Positions 10,453 through 21,754 of a DNA stretch of 64,000 nucleotides are shown here, piece after piece. Origin of the DNA: Lunularia cruciata (Eukaryota; Streptophyta; Marchantiopsida; Lunulariales; Lunulariaceae); assembly GCA_948567375.1 (NCBI GenBank), contig OX419759.1, positions 61,656,593 through 61,720,592 on the forward strand. The letters are read 5' to 3'. The notes beneath the pieces are model-generated. The model ran no database searches and was not told where the DNA came from. It saw only the letters and a list, made by a program, of their open reading frames with translations. The position numbers were made by a program, and so were the translations under genes. How positions within the stretch are numbered: the first letter of the stretch is position 1; each line of letters begins with the position of its first letter.

Positions 10453-10944
10453 TAGAAGTAGTATGCTAATGCACATCGTAGGCACATGGAGTTCAATGTT
10501 GGGGATCAAGTGTGGCTATCGACAACCAACCTCAGATTAGTTGGACCTCGTAAGCTCAGACCTCATTTTATTGGGCCTTTCTCGATTCTTCATCGCATCG
10601 GCACTGTGGCCTATCACCTTGAGCTACCACCACACATGAAGATCCATCCAATGTTCCATGTCTCCCTACTACACAGATATGCTCCCCGATCAGGCCAGGG
10701 TCATTCCACACAAAACATTCGACCTTGTCCGACACTCATTGATGGCATAAAGGAATATGAAGTGGAGCGGATTCTCCAAAAATCCATGCATGGCACTCGC
10801 CATCCGTGGATGGAATATCTAGTACAATGGAAAGGTTACCCTCTCTATGAAGCAACCTGGGAGCCCCCTGCCAATTTGACACATGCACCGGTGTTGGTGC
10901 AAGCATTTGAGCAACAATTGCACAATGAGGATATTGCGTCTTAA
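10453..10944 (+). pseudogene. Element B integrase C-terminus with chromodomain
   Basis: The open frame at 10486-10944 holds the GPF/GPY module (HFIGPFSILHRIG and YHLELP) and then a chromodomain: YEVERILQ, MEYLVQWKGYP, ATWEPPANL, with the aromatic cage positions Y, W and W present. Chromodomains at this place define chromoviruses and help direct insertion to marked chromatin. It ends at TAA 10942-10944, next to the polypurine tract. Confidence 0.92.
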
Positions 10945-10957
10945 AAGGAGGGAGGTC
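10943..10957 (+). promoter_or_regulatory. Polypurine tract of element B
   Basis: AAAAGGAGGGAGGTC abuts the TG of the 3' LTR. It is the expected plus-strand primer site. Confidence 0.8.
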
Positions 10958-11690
10958 TGTAATACCAAGAGCTAGCTATATGATCTAGATGTGAAATTAG
11001 ATTTAGTAACATCTAGAATGATGTTATACATGATGGTCAAAATAGATAAGATAGAAGTATCACCAAAAGAGTACTTCTACTAATAGGACAAAAACCAAAA
11101 TAGACTTGAGAACCTTAGAACCAATAGCTAGACATATGATTTAAAGGTGAGAATTGGTTTGGTAACATCAGGAAGGATGTTACACATGATGGAATAAACA
11201 GATCAGAAAGAGGTATCACCAAAAGGGGACTTCTACTAATAGAGTAGGAACCGAAATATGCTTGAAATCTTTGAAGGCAATTTTGAAGGCCTAAATAAAT
11301 GAATTAGGCCTAAAAAATGTGCAAATTTTCCCCCAACGGAGGAAAGGTTGGCCTTCCTTCCCCCTTGGTTTGTCTTGTCGAGAGCTTTCCAACGGTACCT
11401 TACGTGATTATGAGATTCCTATAGCAAGATTCCCTAAAAGATTCCCTCTAGTCAAAGCTTGTTTGACCAACCAAATAGGACCTAGACCAGACATGTCACC
11501 CATCCAAGTAAGTAATCCAAGGGTGGAGCTTTATGACATGCCACCTATCTGTGTGCCTAATCCTATGCTGGAGCTTCCTTGGAAGAGATACTCTTTGTCT
11601 ATATAATAAAGAGAAGGTGCTCCTTTGGGACATCGAATGTTTGAGTGTGCAATTTGTGTTTCTCTCTTCTCTTGTCCTCGGAGTACTATA
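10958..11690 (+). repeat. Element B 3' LTR
   Basis: It starts TGTAATACCAAGAGC and ends TACTATA, where the 5' copy ends TATTACA; the last C has become T. The TATA box is at 11600-11609. Confidence 0.92.
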
Positions 11691-11695
11691 GGACA
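11691..11695 (+). repeat. Target site duplication of element B, right copy (GGACA)
   Basis: Identical to 5116-5120. The A1 sequence resumes here. Confidence 0.92.
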
Positions 11696-11972
11696 TAAGG
11701 CAAGTTCATGTCCACTGACTTTTGAGATCAAGAGATTGAGAGAAAGGAGAGGCTTACTTGACTTGGGTTTGCATGTTGAACCTTCTTCACCAAGATTGGG
11801 AGGGAGAAGATCTAAGACCAAGGAGTTGTATGAGGTTTGTGGAGTGGAAGGACTTCCAAAAGGATATGAGTGTAGTGGAGTAAAAGCACTTTTGGAAATT
11901 TTGATGAAGGATCTTGGAGAAAATCTTAGTACAACTATAGAAATACCACCATCTTCATTAGCTAGTTCTTAA
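11696..11972 (+). pseudogene. Element A1 leader frame, second half (zinc knuckle remnant)
   Basis: It continues the frame cut by B: KASSCPLTFEIKRLRERRG, then the Cys-rich CEVCGVEGLPKG equivalent (YEVCGVEGLPKGYEC, first Cys and a His lost), and stops at TAA. It is colinear with A2 62141-62423. B landed inside the CCHC motif, between the Gly-His step and Lys-Ala-Ser-Ser-Cys. Confidence 0.8.
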
Positions 11973-12208
11973 GATTAGTGATGGAGATAATCTTTCAACT
12001 TATGGATAAACTATTCATGAGAGTTTGATTAATATGCACTCTAGGATTTGATGTTGCTATAGAAATCTTGAAACAACCTAAACTTTTTTTGTTCCCTAGG
12101 ATGGATTGTTCTCAGGTATTTTTAGTCATATATATACTCTATTAGTTATAGACTGAGAGAAAAAAAAGAAAAAAAATTGAGAGAAAAGAAAGATAATGAG
12201 GGGTTAAG

Positions 12209-13829
12209 ATGGGGAAACATCCGGTTTTCTTTGGCAAGGATGGAGAAGATGTGGAGACCTTTGTGAGATAATTCAAGAGAGCTTGCATAGGAAAAAATGA
12301 GAGGAGGAAGAATGAGTGGATCTCACTATTACCAAATTTCTTTAAGGATGCAGTACTTACATGGTATGAGTCAGAATACCAAAAGAGAGAGAGTAGAGAT
12401 GGGGAAGAAGAGTCTTAGGAGAGTTTGACTTCATCACTCATTAAGAACTTTCTTCCATATGAGAGTTATGAGAGATTGATGAGTAAGGTTACCTTTCTCA
12501 AACAAGAAGATGGAGAGAAAATGAGAGTCTATGTGAAAAGAGTGGAAAAGTTAGAGTCTTGATTTCACATAGTGTTGAGGAAGGGTAGGGATGATATGGA
12601 GACTACTATGATTGGCATTGGAGCTATGCTCACCAAGAATTTTGTGGGAGGATTGAAACCACAAATTAGAAGCAAGGTGAGATATGAGAAACCTTCTTCC
12701 AAGGTTGAGGCTATCAAGATTGCAATTCGTATGGAGGAGAGTTTGGAAGGAGATGAGAGTGGTTTGGTGGTGAAGGAGGTTGGCATCCTCCTCAAGGTTA
12801 CAAGTATAGTGAAAATTTGGGTACTTTGGTGGCAAGGGTTGCACCACAAGTAGTAGTTGCTCCAGTTCTTGCATCTCCACCACATGATCCATTTCAAACC
12901 ATCACAAACCAACTTGTAGATCTCAAGATCAATGTGGTGCAACTATGGGAGAAGAGAGAGGTGGATCAGAATGTGGGGAGAGGGCCTAGGAGTTATAGAA
13001 GTTTTCCATATAGAGGAGGCCAACCAACCAACAATTTCAGTGAGAGAAATTGTTTGGTTGTGGAGGAAGAGGCCATATCCAAAGGAATTGCCCTAATTCC
13101 ACTTATCATGGAAGAAAGGGTTATGAGGGAGCCAATAAAGAGAAAGAGGGAGGTAGTGAAACCCAAGTGGCTCCTAATCCAAACAAAGGTAAGGGGATAG
13201 CATCTATAGATGTGGTTGAGAGCAAGTATGAGAAGGGAGAGTGCTCAAACTCCAAGGGTCTTAATTTGGAGCTTTTGGCACATGAGAAGAAGAGAGCTCA
13301 TTTTGCAAAGGATGTTCACTCTTCTCAAGGATTTACTCCAAGCAAGGATACTCCAATGTCTACTAGGAGTACTTGCACCTCAACACCATCAACAACAAAG
13401 ACTCCAAGGAAGAAGTTTGGGATGGAGGATTTCTTGATTTCAAAGCAACAATGGAACTACAATATGTTGGAGGATGTTGGTAGTCACAAGGCTAACATCA
13501 CAGTGGGTCAATTGATTGCTTTGAACTCTACCTTGAGAAAGGATCTTAGAGGTGGTTTGAGTTCTACATGGAGCAAGAGGAAGAAGAAGGCAAAAGCTAC
13601 AATATCAATGAGGGTGGTGGATGCCAAGCCAACACCATGGGAGGCTTGTGAATATGCCTCCAAGATTGATGTGAGAGTGAATGGTCACAACATCAAGGAT
13701 GCATTGGTTGATGGAGGATCAATAGTGAACTCCATGTTAGAAAGGTTGATAAAGAAGTTGGGTATGATACTCTCAAGACCTTCAACATTTGTGGTGAGTA
13801 TGGCAACAAGCAACAAGCAACAAGTTTGA
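12209..13829 (+). pseudogene. Element A1 gag and protease (broken)
   Basis: It aligns with the A2 gag from its ATG at 62664. It begins MGKHPVFFGKDGEDVE, holds the capsid segment around 12570-12790, and has the zinc knuckle CFGCGGRGHIQRNCP at 13050 onward, reached by a frameshift. The frame 13050-13829 continues into a protease core with ALVDGGSIVNSM near 13703 (the catalytic Asp of the D(S/G)G motif kept). YDLLLGRPWL of the protease C-terminal part follows, out of frame, near 13915. Several stops (first near 12268) kill it. In this copy gag and protease are in one frame, without the stop found in A2. Confidence 0.85.
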
Positions 13830-14460
13830 CCAATAGAGGTGATGGATAAAGTGGTTGTTTCAGTTATGGGGGTTCAAAATCTCATGACTTTCTAAGTCTT
13901 GAAGGATTCAAGCTATGACTTACTTCTTGGGAGGCCATGGTTGAGAGTAGCATGCAAAACTGATCGATGGCACAAAGGGTACTTGAGGATTGGGCCATGA
14001 AACCCTAGAGTCATAATTCCTATGACTAGCACCACCAACACTTCACATTCAGATACACCATCTTTTGATTATTGGGAATCAAATTCTGAAGAAGGAGCTT
14101 CAGGTGTGGACACAAGCATGGAGGAGGAGACTTCCATGGAGTATGATGAATCTGAATCGGATTCAAATGTGTATCTCTTGTGTGTTATGGATTTTGCACC
14201 TAAGCCAGAGGTTTTGAAGGACCCAGATAAATCACCATTGACACTTGAGGAGGTAGAGAGAAGGTTAGTTACCCTTTAGTATGGCCCAAATGTTATCAAG
14301 GAGGAGAAGGTGAGATTTGAGGAGATTTTCTGCAAGTTCATCCATGTGTTTTCTTTCAATTAGAAAGATTTGAAGGAAGTCACCTTGGAGGAGAACAAGA
14401 TGGAGTCACATGCAAGACATGCAAGAGTCACATGGAAGGTGGAGTCACATGCAAGACCAA
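13830..14460 (+). pseudogene. Element A1 protease-to-RT linker
   Basis: Holds the end of the protease and an acidic linker (14022-14279, rich in Glu, Asp and Ser), then the start of the reverse transcriptase near VFSFN and the E-rich segment at 14370. Stops are frequent. Confidence 0.65.
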
Positions 14461-15890
14461 TCTACCAAAAGTAAGGTCACATTAGCCTACCAATATCTTT
14501 GGTTGTGAAGGAGGAGATTGATAAGCTCAAGGAGGTTAGATTTATCTTTGAGATGGAGAATTTAGAATGGGTGTCTCCAATTGTGATTGTGAAGAAAAGA
14601 ATGGCAAGCTTTGAGTATATGTGGATTACAAGAAGCTCACTACTATTACCAAGAAGGACTACTACCCATTACCATTCATTGATGAGATCTTGGAGGAGGT
14701 TGTAGATCATGTGAGGCATAGTTTTGGAGATGATTATAGTGGATATAACCAAATCAAGATTGCACCAAAGCATCAACAACTCATCACATTCACCACACCT
14801 TGGGAGACTTATGCTTTCAAGGTCATGCTTTTTGGGCTTTGCAATGCCCCAACTACATTCCAATGGTTCATGAACAAGGTATTTAAACCTTTCATTGGGA
14901 AATTTATGAGAGACTTCATTGATGACTTTTGTGTCTATGGGAGCAAGGAGGAGCACTTTGACCACCTAATCAAGGTCTTGCAATGCTTGGATGAGGCAAA
15001 TGCATCACTTAACCTAGAGAAGTGCATTTTTGGATGTGAAGAAGGTCTACTTTTGGGGCACATCATCTCCAAGGATGGAATAGTAGTTGATCCTAAGAAG
15101 GTGAGGAAAATCTCAGACCTTCCATTCCCTTCAAGCTTGACAAAGTTATGCTAATTCTTGGGGATGGTTGGGTACTTTAGGAGGTTCATCTTCTCATTTT
15201 CCAATAAGGCTTATGCATTGACCAACTACATGAAGAAGGGTGTAGATTACATGGTGATTTTAGAAGACAAGGAGGCTCTCAAAGTTTTTGAGGAGCTCAA
15301 GCAATCCCTTGTTGTAGCTCAAATTCTTGCTAAACCTGATTGGAGTAAGCCTTTCATCCTCTACATTGATGCTTCTAATGTAGCTATAGGATGCACTCTC
15401 AATCAATTAGACCAAGATGGGCATGATCATCCAATAGCTTATGCTAGTAAGTAGATGGTTTTAGTAGAGGAGAATTACTCTGTCATAGAGAGAGAGAAGG
15501 GTTGGCAGTGATCTTTGGTCTCAAGAAGTTTAGACACTACTTGATTGGAGGGAAAGCCACCATTGTCATAGATCACAAGGCTTTGAAGTACATCTTCAAC
15601 AAGCCTAATGTGGAAAGGAGACTAGCAAGGTGGATGATATTCTTGTTTGAGTATGACTACACCATTGAGGATAGGCCAAGGAAGAAACATGCAAATGCAG
15701 ATGTGTTATCTAGGGCCTATGATCATGATGGAGATGAACCAGTGGATGATTCCTTTGAGGATGAGGAGCTCATGACAATCACAATCACTCAAGAGGTTCC
15801 AATGGAGAACAAGGAGATTGTGAATTTTGTGACAACTATCCAGAAGGGATGCATGCTAGGGAGAAGAAGGCCCTTGTAGTAAGATCTAGA
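14461..15890 (+). pseudogene. Element A1 reverse transcriptase and RNase H (broken)
   Basis: Fingers and palm are visible at 14499-15154: DYKKLTTITKKDYYPLP, SGYNQIKIAP, FGLCNAPTTFQ and the catalytic FIDDFCVYG. The first palm Asp context reads DDYSGYNQ. The connection resumes at 15158 (GMVGYFRRF) and RNase H at about 15340-15720 with YIDASNVAIG, DHKALKYIF and ADVLSR. Stops at 15152-15154 and 15452-15454 and a frameshift break it. FIDDF instead of the chromovirus FLDDI places A1 with the non-chromodomain plant gypsy branch. Confidence 0.9.
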
Positions 15891-16550
15891 CCTTGCACAA
15901 TGGTGGAGGATATTCTTTTTCACCAAGGAGCAGATGGTCTACTTTGAAGAGCATTGGGTAAGGAAGAGTCTATCCTACTCATAAAGGAGTTTCATGAAGT
16001 TTAGTATGTGGAGGACAACTTGCAGGAAAGGTGATTGCTTTCAAGATTCTAGATGCAGGTTACCATTGGAGAAGTATTCTCAAGGATTGTCTTGATTATT
16101 GCAAAACTTGTCATGTTTGTCAAGCTTTTGCTAGAAATTTTACATCTATTCCACCACTTAGATCAATTCCATTGCTAGGACCTTTTGTAAAGTGTGGAAT
16201 TGCTTTTGTAGGTCCTCTCTATAGAACCCGAGGAACAATCAGTACATTGTGATAGTTATTGATTACCTTACCAAGTGGGTTTAGGCTAGACCATTGAGGG
16301 ACAAGAATGAAGATGAAGTTGGTAGATTTCTTTATGAATGCATTATCACTAGGTTTGGATGCCCTTTGGAGTTGGTTTCTAATAGAGGAGGAGAGTTTAT
16401 AGAAAGCATCACTATAGCTATGCTACGGCATTTCTCTATCACACATAGAGTAATTACATCCTATAAGCCAAATTCCAATGGCTTGGTAGAGAGAACCAAT
16501 CAGACCTTGTGCATGATGTTGGCCAAAGATGTAGAAATGGAGGGGGCTAA
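15891..16550 (+). pseudogene. Element A1 integrase, first part
   Basis: The zinc module is at 16031-16130 (HWRSILKDCLDYCKTCHVCQ). The catalytic core follows with IAFVGPL (Asp of the usual DFMGPF replaced by Ala), then SNRGGEF near 16378 (first Asp of SDRGTHF-like replaced by Asn) and NGLVERTNQT with the Glu kept. Element C interrupts it at 16550; it resumes at 22173. Confidence 0.85.
16546..16550 (+). repeat. Target site duplication of element C, left copy (GCTAA)
   Basis: GCTAA before TGTAAAAGACC is repeated at 22168-22172 after the right LTR. Joining the two sides restores the integrase frame of A1. Confidence 0.92.
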
Positions 16551-16654
16551 TGTAAAAGACCAAAACCGAGGAGAGAAATAAGAGAATGGAAACTCACATT
16601 GGGACACTTGAATGAGGGAAAACTCCAAATGCCTAGCATGAGCTTCGGCTTTGG

Positions 16655-16662
16655 TATTTATA
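16655..16662 (-). promoter_or_regulatory. TATA box in element C 3' LTR
   Basis: TATAAATA on the minus strand. Equivalent copies lie at 21859-21866, 59571-59578 and 50617-50624. It sits just downstream (element sense) of the GAA/TTC array. Confidence 0.7.
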
Positions 16663-16685
16663 GGTAACATACAAGACCCTTGAAG

Positions 16686-16890
16686 CTTTCAAGAAGCTTC
16701 CTTGAGCCGCTTTCTTGGAGTGCAAGCCAAGTTAACTAGGAAGCTTCTCAAGAAGCTTCCTTCTAGAAGCCGCCTACTTGGCGTGCAAGCTAAGCTAGTT
16801 AGAAGCTTCTAGAAGCTACCTTCTTAGGGTGCAAGTTAACTAGTTGGGAAGCTTCCCAAGAAGCTTCTTAGATTCTTCTAGAGTATTCTA
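16686..16890 (-). promoter_or_regulatory. Clustered heat-shock-element-like units in element C 3' LTR
   Basis: The stretch is packed with GAAGCTTC and TTCTAGAA palindromes. GAAGCTTCTAGAA at 16802-16814 is a perfect three-unit nGAAnnTTCnnGAAn element. A second run at 16876-16888 fits with one mismatch. The array lies immediately upstream of the TATA box in the element sense, where heat-shock-factor sites work. Function is inferred. Confidence 0.65.
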
Positions 16891-16958
16891 GGCTATTTTG
16901 TCTTATTCTCTACTTCGTAAGCCCGACTAACTTTGTTGCTAAACTCCATATTGTTACA

Positions 16959-17690
16959 TATTCCCTCGCCGCTAGTTGGTGACGTCCTCGTTGCCAATGA
17001 AGATTCGAATTCCTTGATGGCCATCTGTGCATTTTGGAGGTAGGAAAGAGGTTCCTATGTGGCATCATGAAGGGGATACCCTTTCCAAAGGACCTTGTAC
17101 TCCGTATGTTGGCGACGGCCTCGTTGAATATGACGATGTGCAAGGATACAATCAACTTCGTACTCCTCATAATCATTGATAGGGACAGGCAGAGGGGGAG
17201 GTTGGACTCGAGAGGAAAAGGAAGAGGGGTTAGGAACAAAGGGTTTCAACTTGGAAACACAAAAGACAGGATGGATATGCGTGTGACAAGGCAAGGCAAG
17301 TCGATAAGCAACAGGAGAGACAATGTGGGTGATATTAAAGGGTCCTATCCAATTAGGAGTAAGTTTACGAACTTGGGTATCAAGTGGGAGAGGGAGGTTA
17401 CTAGAAGATAGCATGACTTTATTGCCAACTTCAAAGGTGAGATCACAACGATGGTGGTCCGCATATTGTTTTTGGTGATTCTGAGCAACAAGGAGGTGAG
17501 ACTTGGCAGTTGGAGAGATTGGGATATAGTGGTCAAGAATGTGGAAGTTTGAGGAACCTGAGAGGGAGGGGGAGCAAGAAGAGAAGCTGGAACAAGCGGA
17601 TCTTGGCCAAAATTGAGACAGAAGAGAGAAAATCCGGTGCTTGCCTGTTTGGAATTGTTGTAGGCAAATTCTATAGCTGCAAGACATTCA
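16959..17690 (-). pseudogene. Element C integrase C-terminus with chromodomain
   Basis: The frame on the minus strand 17687-17055 carries the GPF/GPY module (NWIGPFNITHIVSPVAYRL), a Pro-rich hinge, and the chromodomain: EEYEVDCILAHR, TEYKVLWKGYP. A stop comes just after LHDAT, before the final aromatic Trp-Glu-Pro part, which is read only beyond the stop. A polypurine-like GAGGGAATA precedes the LTR at about 16959-16970. Confidence 0.88.
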
Positions 17691-18500
17691 TCTCAATTGG
17701 TATGATGGACATTGACAAAGGCCCGCAACATATCCTCCAATGTATGATTTGCACGTTTGGTTTGTCCATCAGTTTGAGGATGATAGGCTGTGGACAAAGC
17801 AAGCTTGGTGCCGAGTATCTGGAAGAGTGATTGCCAAAACTTCCTGGTAAATTGAGGATCATGGTCAAAGATGAGTACACGTGGCATCCCATGATGATTG
17901 AAGGCATTGTCGAAGTAGATTTGCACTAAGGTTGGAGCATCCATGGTATCACAGGTTGGTGCCAAGTGGATTTGCTTACTAAGCTTATCCACAAACACCA
18001 TGATTGCGGTGTGTCCTTGTTTTGTCTTTGGCAAGGCTGTGATGAGATCCAAGCTCACATGCTCCCAACAAGCGGATGGAATGGCAATTGGTTGAAGGAG
18101 TCCACTCGGCTTCTGGTTGCTAGCCTTGTTCCGTTGGCAATTCTCACATGATTGGATAAAGTCTCGAACATCTTGTGTCATGTTGGGCTACCACCATTGG
18201 TGTTGGAGGGTGCCCAAGGTCTTGTCCACTCCCATGTGACCAACTATTGGTAAATCATGGGCTTCTTGAAGGCACACAAGTCGAAGATCACCTCTAGTTG
18301 GAACATAGATTTGGTCTGCATAGAATAAAAGGCCTTCCTTGAAGGAGAAGGTGTTGTACTCCTTGTCGCATGCTGTCGGACAACCGTGTACCATTTGGAA
18401 GAAGGGATCTTGTTGTAGAGTTGGTTGAAACTCATTATGGACCTTAGGGTCAATGGACACCGTTGTAATTGCCGCCGTGATGAGAGGAAGATTCTTCAAA
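17691..18500 (-). pseudogene. Element C integrase, zinc and catalytic domains
   Basis: The zinc module lies at 18499-18120 (GHMGVDKTLGTLQHQWW and CENCQRNKASN). The core is open from 18181 to 17693: SLDLITALP, LIFDHDPQF and GQTKRANHT. The third acidic residue of the D,D-35-E triad, normally in GQTERAN, is Lys here (GAG to AAG in the coding strand), which should abolish catalysis. Stops separate the two domains. Confidence 0.9.
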
Positions 18501-19834
18501 TCAGGTCATCGTGATAGAGCATCGGGGATGACATGGAACCGACCTAGTTTGTACTCAAGTTTGATGTCAAAAAATTGGAGTTGCTCTTCCCATCGATGAT
18601 GCCAACTCTTCATGTGCTCCAAGTGTAACGTATGCAACAATGGCTTGTGATCAGTTTGCATGATCACTTGTTTCCCCAAGAGATAATGCCTCCATACCTT
18701 GGTGGTATATACCATTGCAAGTTGTTCTTGATCTCAAGCAGAGTAATTTCTTTCAGCTGTATTTAGTCGGTGAGACACAAAGGCAATAGGATGTAGTTCA
18801 TCTGGAAATTCTTGTTGCAACATAGCTCCAATTGCAAAGTTAGAAGCATCAAAATCAACCACACAAGGTAGTTGAGGATCATATGGTTGAAGAATAGGTC
18901 TTGAAGACACCATATGCTTTAACTTCTGGAATGCTTCTTCATGCTTGGTGGTCCACTGGAAGCTCGAGTTCTTTCCCAAGAGGTCAGTCAATGGTGTAGC
19001 CATGTGAGCATAATAGTGGATGAACCAACGGTAAAAATTGGCCAATCCATTGAATGCTTGTACTTCTGTAGCATCCTTTGGGGTAGGCCAATCAGTAATG
19101 GCCTTGATCTTCTCTTCTTCCATCTTGATCCCCTCTGATGAGATCTTATGACGTAAGAAGGTAACCTCCTTCTGCCAAAAAGCACACTTTGACTTCTTGC
19201 AATAAAATTTCCATTGTCGTAGTCGTCTTAGGACTTCTTGCACATGATTCACGTGTTCTGCCTTTGTCCTACTATAGATTAAGATATCATCTAAGAACAC
19301 CACCACGGCCCGATTCAATAGTCCTTCCAACACCCGATGCATCTGATCTATGAAGACTGCTGGAGCATTAGTGAGTCCGAAAGGTAGAACTCTCCACTCA
19401 AAATGTCCATACCTTGTGCGAAAAGTAGTCTTTTGCACAGCCTCTCCTTCAATAGGAATTTGCCAATAGCCACTACGAAGATTCAGCTTGGAAAAGTAGC
19501 ATGCTCCACTTAGTTGATCAAGCAGGTCATCGATCCGAGGCAAGGGATATGCAATCTTCACGGTTTGCTTATTGAGTCCATGGTAATCAATATAGAAATG
19601 AAGTCCTCCATCCTTCTTTGGAAAAAATAGTACCGGTGCTCCCCAAGGAGAGGTACTATGTTGTATAAAATCCTTCTCCAACAACTTTGTAAGTGTTGTT
19701 CGCAACTCCTCCAACTCCTTTGGTGAGAGCCGATAGATTGGTCTACTCATTGGAGTACTCCCTGGCAATAACTCAATCTTGAAGGGCATACCTTGATCGG
19801 AGGGTAATCCTTTTGGCAGATCATCCGGAAACAC
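18501..19834 (-). pseudogene. Element C reverse transcriptase and RNase H
   Basis: A 366-codon open frame, 19834-18734, contains fingers (PIYRLSPKELEEL), palm and thumb. MPFGL appears as [12 protein letters not shown], and the catalytic box VVFLDDILIYS is intact. The other catalytic Asp, normally KLDLRSGY, reads KLNLRSGY (GAT to AAT). RNase H continues through FDASNFAIGAMLQQ and, after a stop, 18715-18506 with QTDHKPLLHTL and HVIPDALSR. One of the longest open frames in the window, yet catalytically disabled. Confidence 0.93.
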
Positions 19835-20557
19835 ATTTGCAAACTCCTAAACTATCTGATCAACCATTGCTTGATGAGGCTCTTGGCCCTCCTCAGATTG
19901 TTCTTGTGCAATCGGCTTGATCCACACCATGAATACAGACTTATCTTCCTCCAAAGCTTGCTTTATGGCCGCTTCATTAACAAACTTCCCTTCCAGGGAC
20001 CCATCTCTCTTCCAAGCTTGCTCCATGGTTGCCTTCTTGGCAAACTTCCCATCTTGGGACTCATCTCCCTTCCAAATTTGCTCTATGGCTACCTTCTTGA
20101 CAAACTTCCCATCTTGGGACTGACTATTCTTAGGCGTCTTACCCAGAGGTGCCAGACAACCTAATCGGAAATTTCTACCTTGGTGTTGTACTTGAATTTG
20201 TCGTCGGGTCCAATCAAATTGAACCTTATGACGTTCAAGCCAAGGTAGACCCAGAATGATATCATAGTGTAGAGGTGCCACTACAAACCTCATACACTCC
20301 AAATACTCCTTCCCAATCTTGAAGGTAACAGGATGTGAGGTGCAAAATGTAGAACCCTTTCTACCATCCACCATCATCAACCTACTTCCAAACACTGGCT
20401 TGATAGGAATACCCAATTCCTTTGCTACTTGCATAGACATGCAATTCTCTGAACTTCTAGAATCAACCAAAATCCCACAACCCCGATTAGATATCATGCC
20501 TTGCAAGTGAAGCAAACTTGCATATGTCAAGCCTTCAATCCCATTGGAACTAATCAA
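19835..20557 (-). pseudogene. Element C aspartic protease
   Basis: The open frame at 20557-19847 has GILVDSRSSENCMS (active site DSGAS changed to DSRSS) and IILGLPWLERH, the typical retropepsin pair. It is followed by three to four repeats of a short KFVKKVAIEQ-like segment (20150-19950), each about 20 residues, a linker tandem repeat not usual for this protease. Confidence 0.85.
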
Positions 20558-21738
20558 GCTCCCACTAGGCGGCTCAAAATCTCCTACTGGGATTCTTCAT
20601 TTCCCTGATCATTTTGTTCCACAAACTCCATCTGGGCAACTTGTTGAGGTCACCCATTCCTAAGTAGACATTCAGCAATGCAATGTCCAACTTGGCGACA
20701 ATAAAAGCAACCTCCATTTTGTCATAATATTTCTCTATCTGTTGTGCCAAGTGGTTTCTGTTGGATAGCATCAATCTCCATTGGTATCGGTTCTTCCACT
20801 CGTGGTACTGGTAGGCTTTGTGTAGGTCAAGGTCGAGACCAAGTTGTTGCAACCAAGGAATCAAAACGCTCAGCTAATTGCATGGCTTCTTCTACATTCT
20901 GTGGTTCTTGCATGATCACCTCCAATTTGGTTCGTGACTTCAATCCTTGCATAAATTGATCCAGAACTTCACCTTCTTGGATATCTAGAATTTACATGAT
21001 GATGTTTTGAAATTATGTGATTTAGCTTCTCGTTGAACCAATCTGTCTCCACTCTGCCAATTTATCTTGTGCGGCTCAAGTGGCATTTATAGTTTGAAAT
21101 CGACCAAGTATTGCATCCTTGAATTCTGCCCATGTCAAAATTGGTGTAACAATTTGTCATTCAGCTCTTTCTACTCAGAATCGCCACCAAAGTTTTGCCA
21201 TGCCATCCAATTAGCTAGAAGCCAAGAGAATTTGTTTCCGCTCGTCTTGAAGATTGGTGGCTTCAAAGTAACATTTGCAGTCAAACACAAAATTCTCCAC
21301 TGTGCCTAGAAGATTCTTGCCTTCAAATACCTTGGGTTTTGTAAATCAAATGCAATCTTCTCCATCTCAAACTGGCGCTCTATCTATCTATTCTTGTCGT
21401 TGCTAGTCTTGTTCATCCAACAATTGAGTAAGATGCTCGATTTGTTGTTGCATTGCAAGGATAACATCCGGTATTGCTGCCATCACTACTACTCTATTCC
21501 ACTACCCTCAATTTATCTAATTGATTACCACATAGATACAACACGTCCACCGTTCTCCATAAGTTACAACTGGAAGTATCAAGGGTTCCTCTGACATAGT
21601 GATCATATGTAGAAAATCCTGCCCAAAGCGCGAGATGATGAATTGTGTGAAATGATACTTTGGTAATATCAGGACATGAAAGTCCCAATGGTTTGGCAGA
21701 AGTGGATTTGGTGGTCCATAAATTCCATCCATCCCATT
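20558..21738 (-). pseudogene. Element C gag (broken)
   Basis: Read from 21732 leftward: an N-terminus related to that of B (MDGIYGPPNPLLPNH and a FHTIHHL-like shift), a capsid region with many stops, and a CCHC knuckle CFYCRQVGHCIAEC near 20716-20670. It is heavily frameshifted. Confidence 0.75.
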
Positions 21739-21753
21739 CCTACTCTAATACCA
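21739..21753 (-). promoter_or_regulatory. Primer binding site of element C (tRNA-iMet type)
   Basis: On the minus strand TGGTATTAGAGTAGG follows the right LTR after one base. One C-to-T change separates it from TGGTATCAGAG. Confidence 0.85.
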
Positions 21754-21754
21754 A

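Larger units (their letters stand above)
5121..11690 (+). mobile_element. Element B: full-length Ty3/gypsy chromovirus nested in A1
   Basis: Two LTRs of 735 and 733 bp bound an interior of about 5.1 kb with, in order, an iMet-type primer site, gag with one CCHC knuckle, protease, reverse transcriptase, RNase H, integrase and a C-terminal chromodomain, then a polypurine tract. The perfect 5-bp duplication GGACA and the empty site in A2 prove an insertion. Over the first ~220 bp the LTRs differ at roughly a dozen positions counted by eye, so it is not recent. Each gene carries stops or frameshifts, so it could not move by itself today. Confidence 0.95.
16551..16958 (-). repeat. Element C 3' LTR (left copy)
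   Basis: On the plus strand it reads TGTAAAAGACC to ATTGTTACA. In element orientation it starts TGTAACAAT and ends CTTTTACA. It carries heat-shock-element-like units upstream of a TATA box. Confidence 0.92.

Noticed and set aside
20319-20510. Plus-strand frames inside element C
   Set aside because: Antisense to the protease of C, which has clear family motifs.
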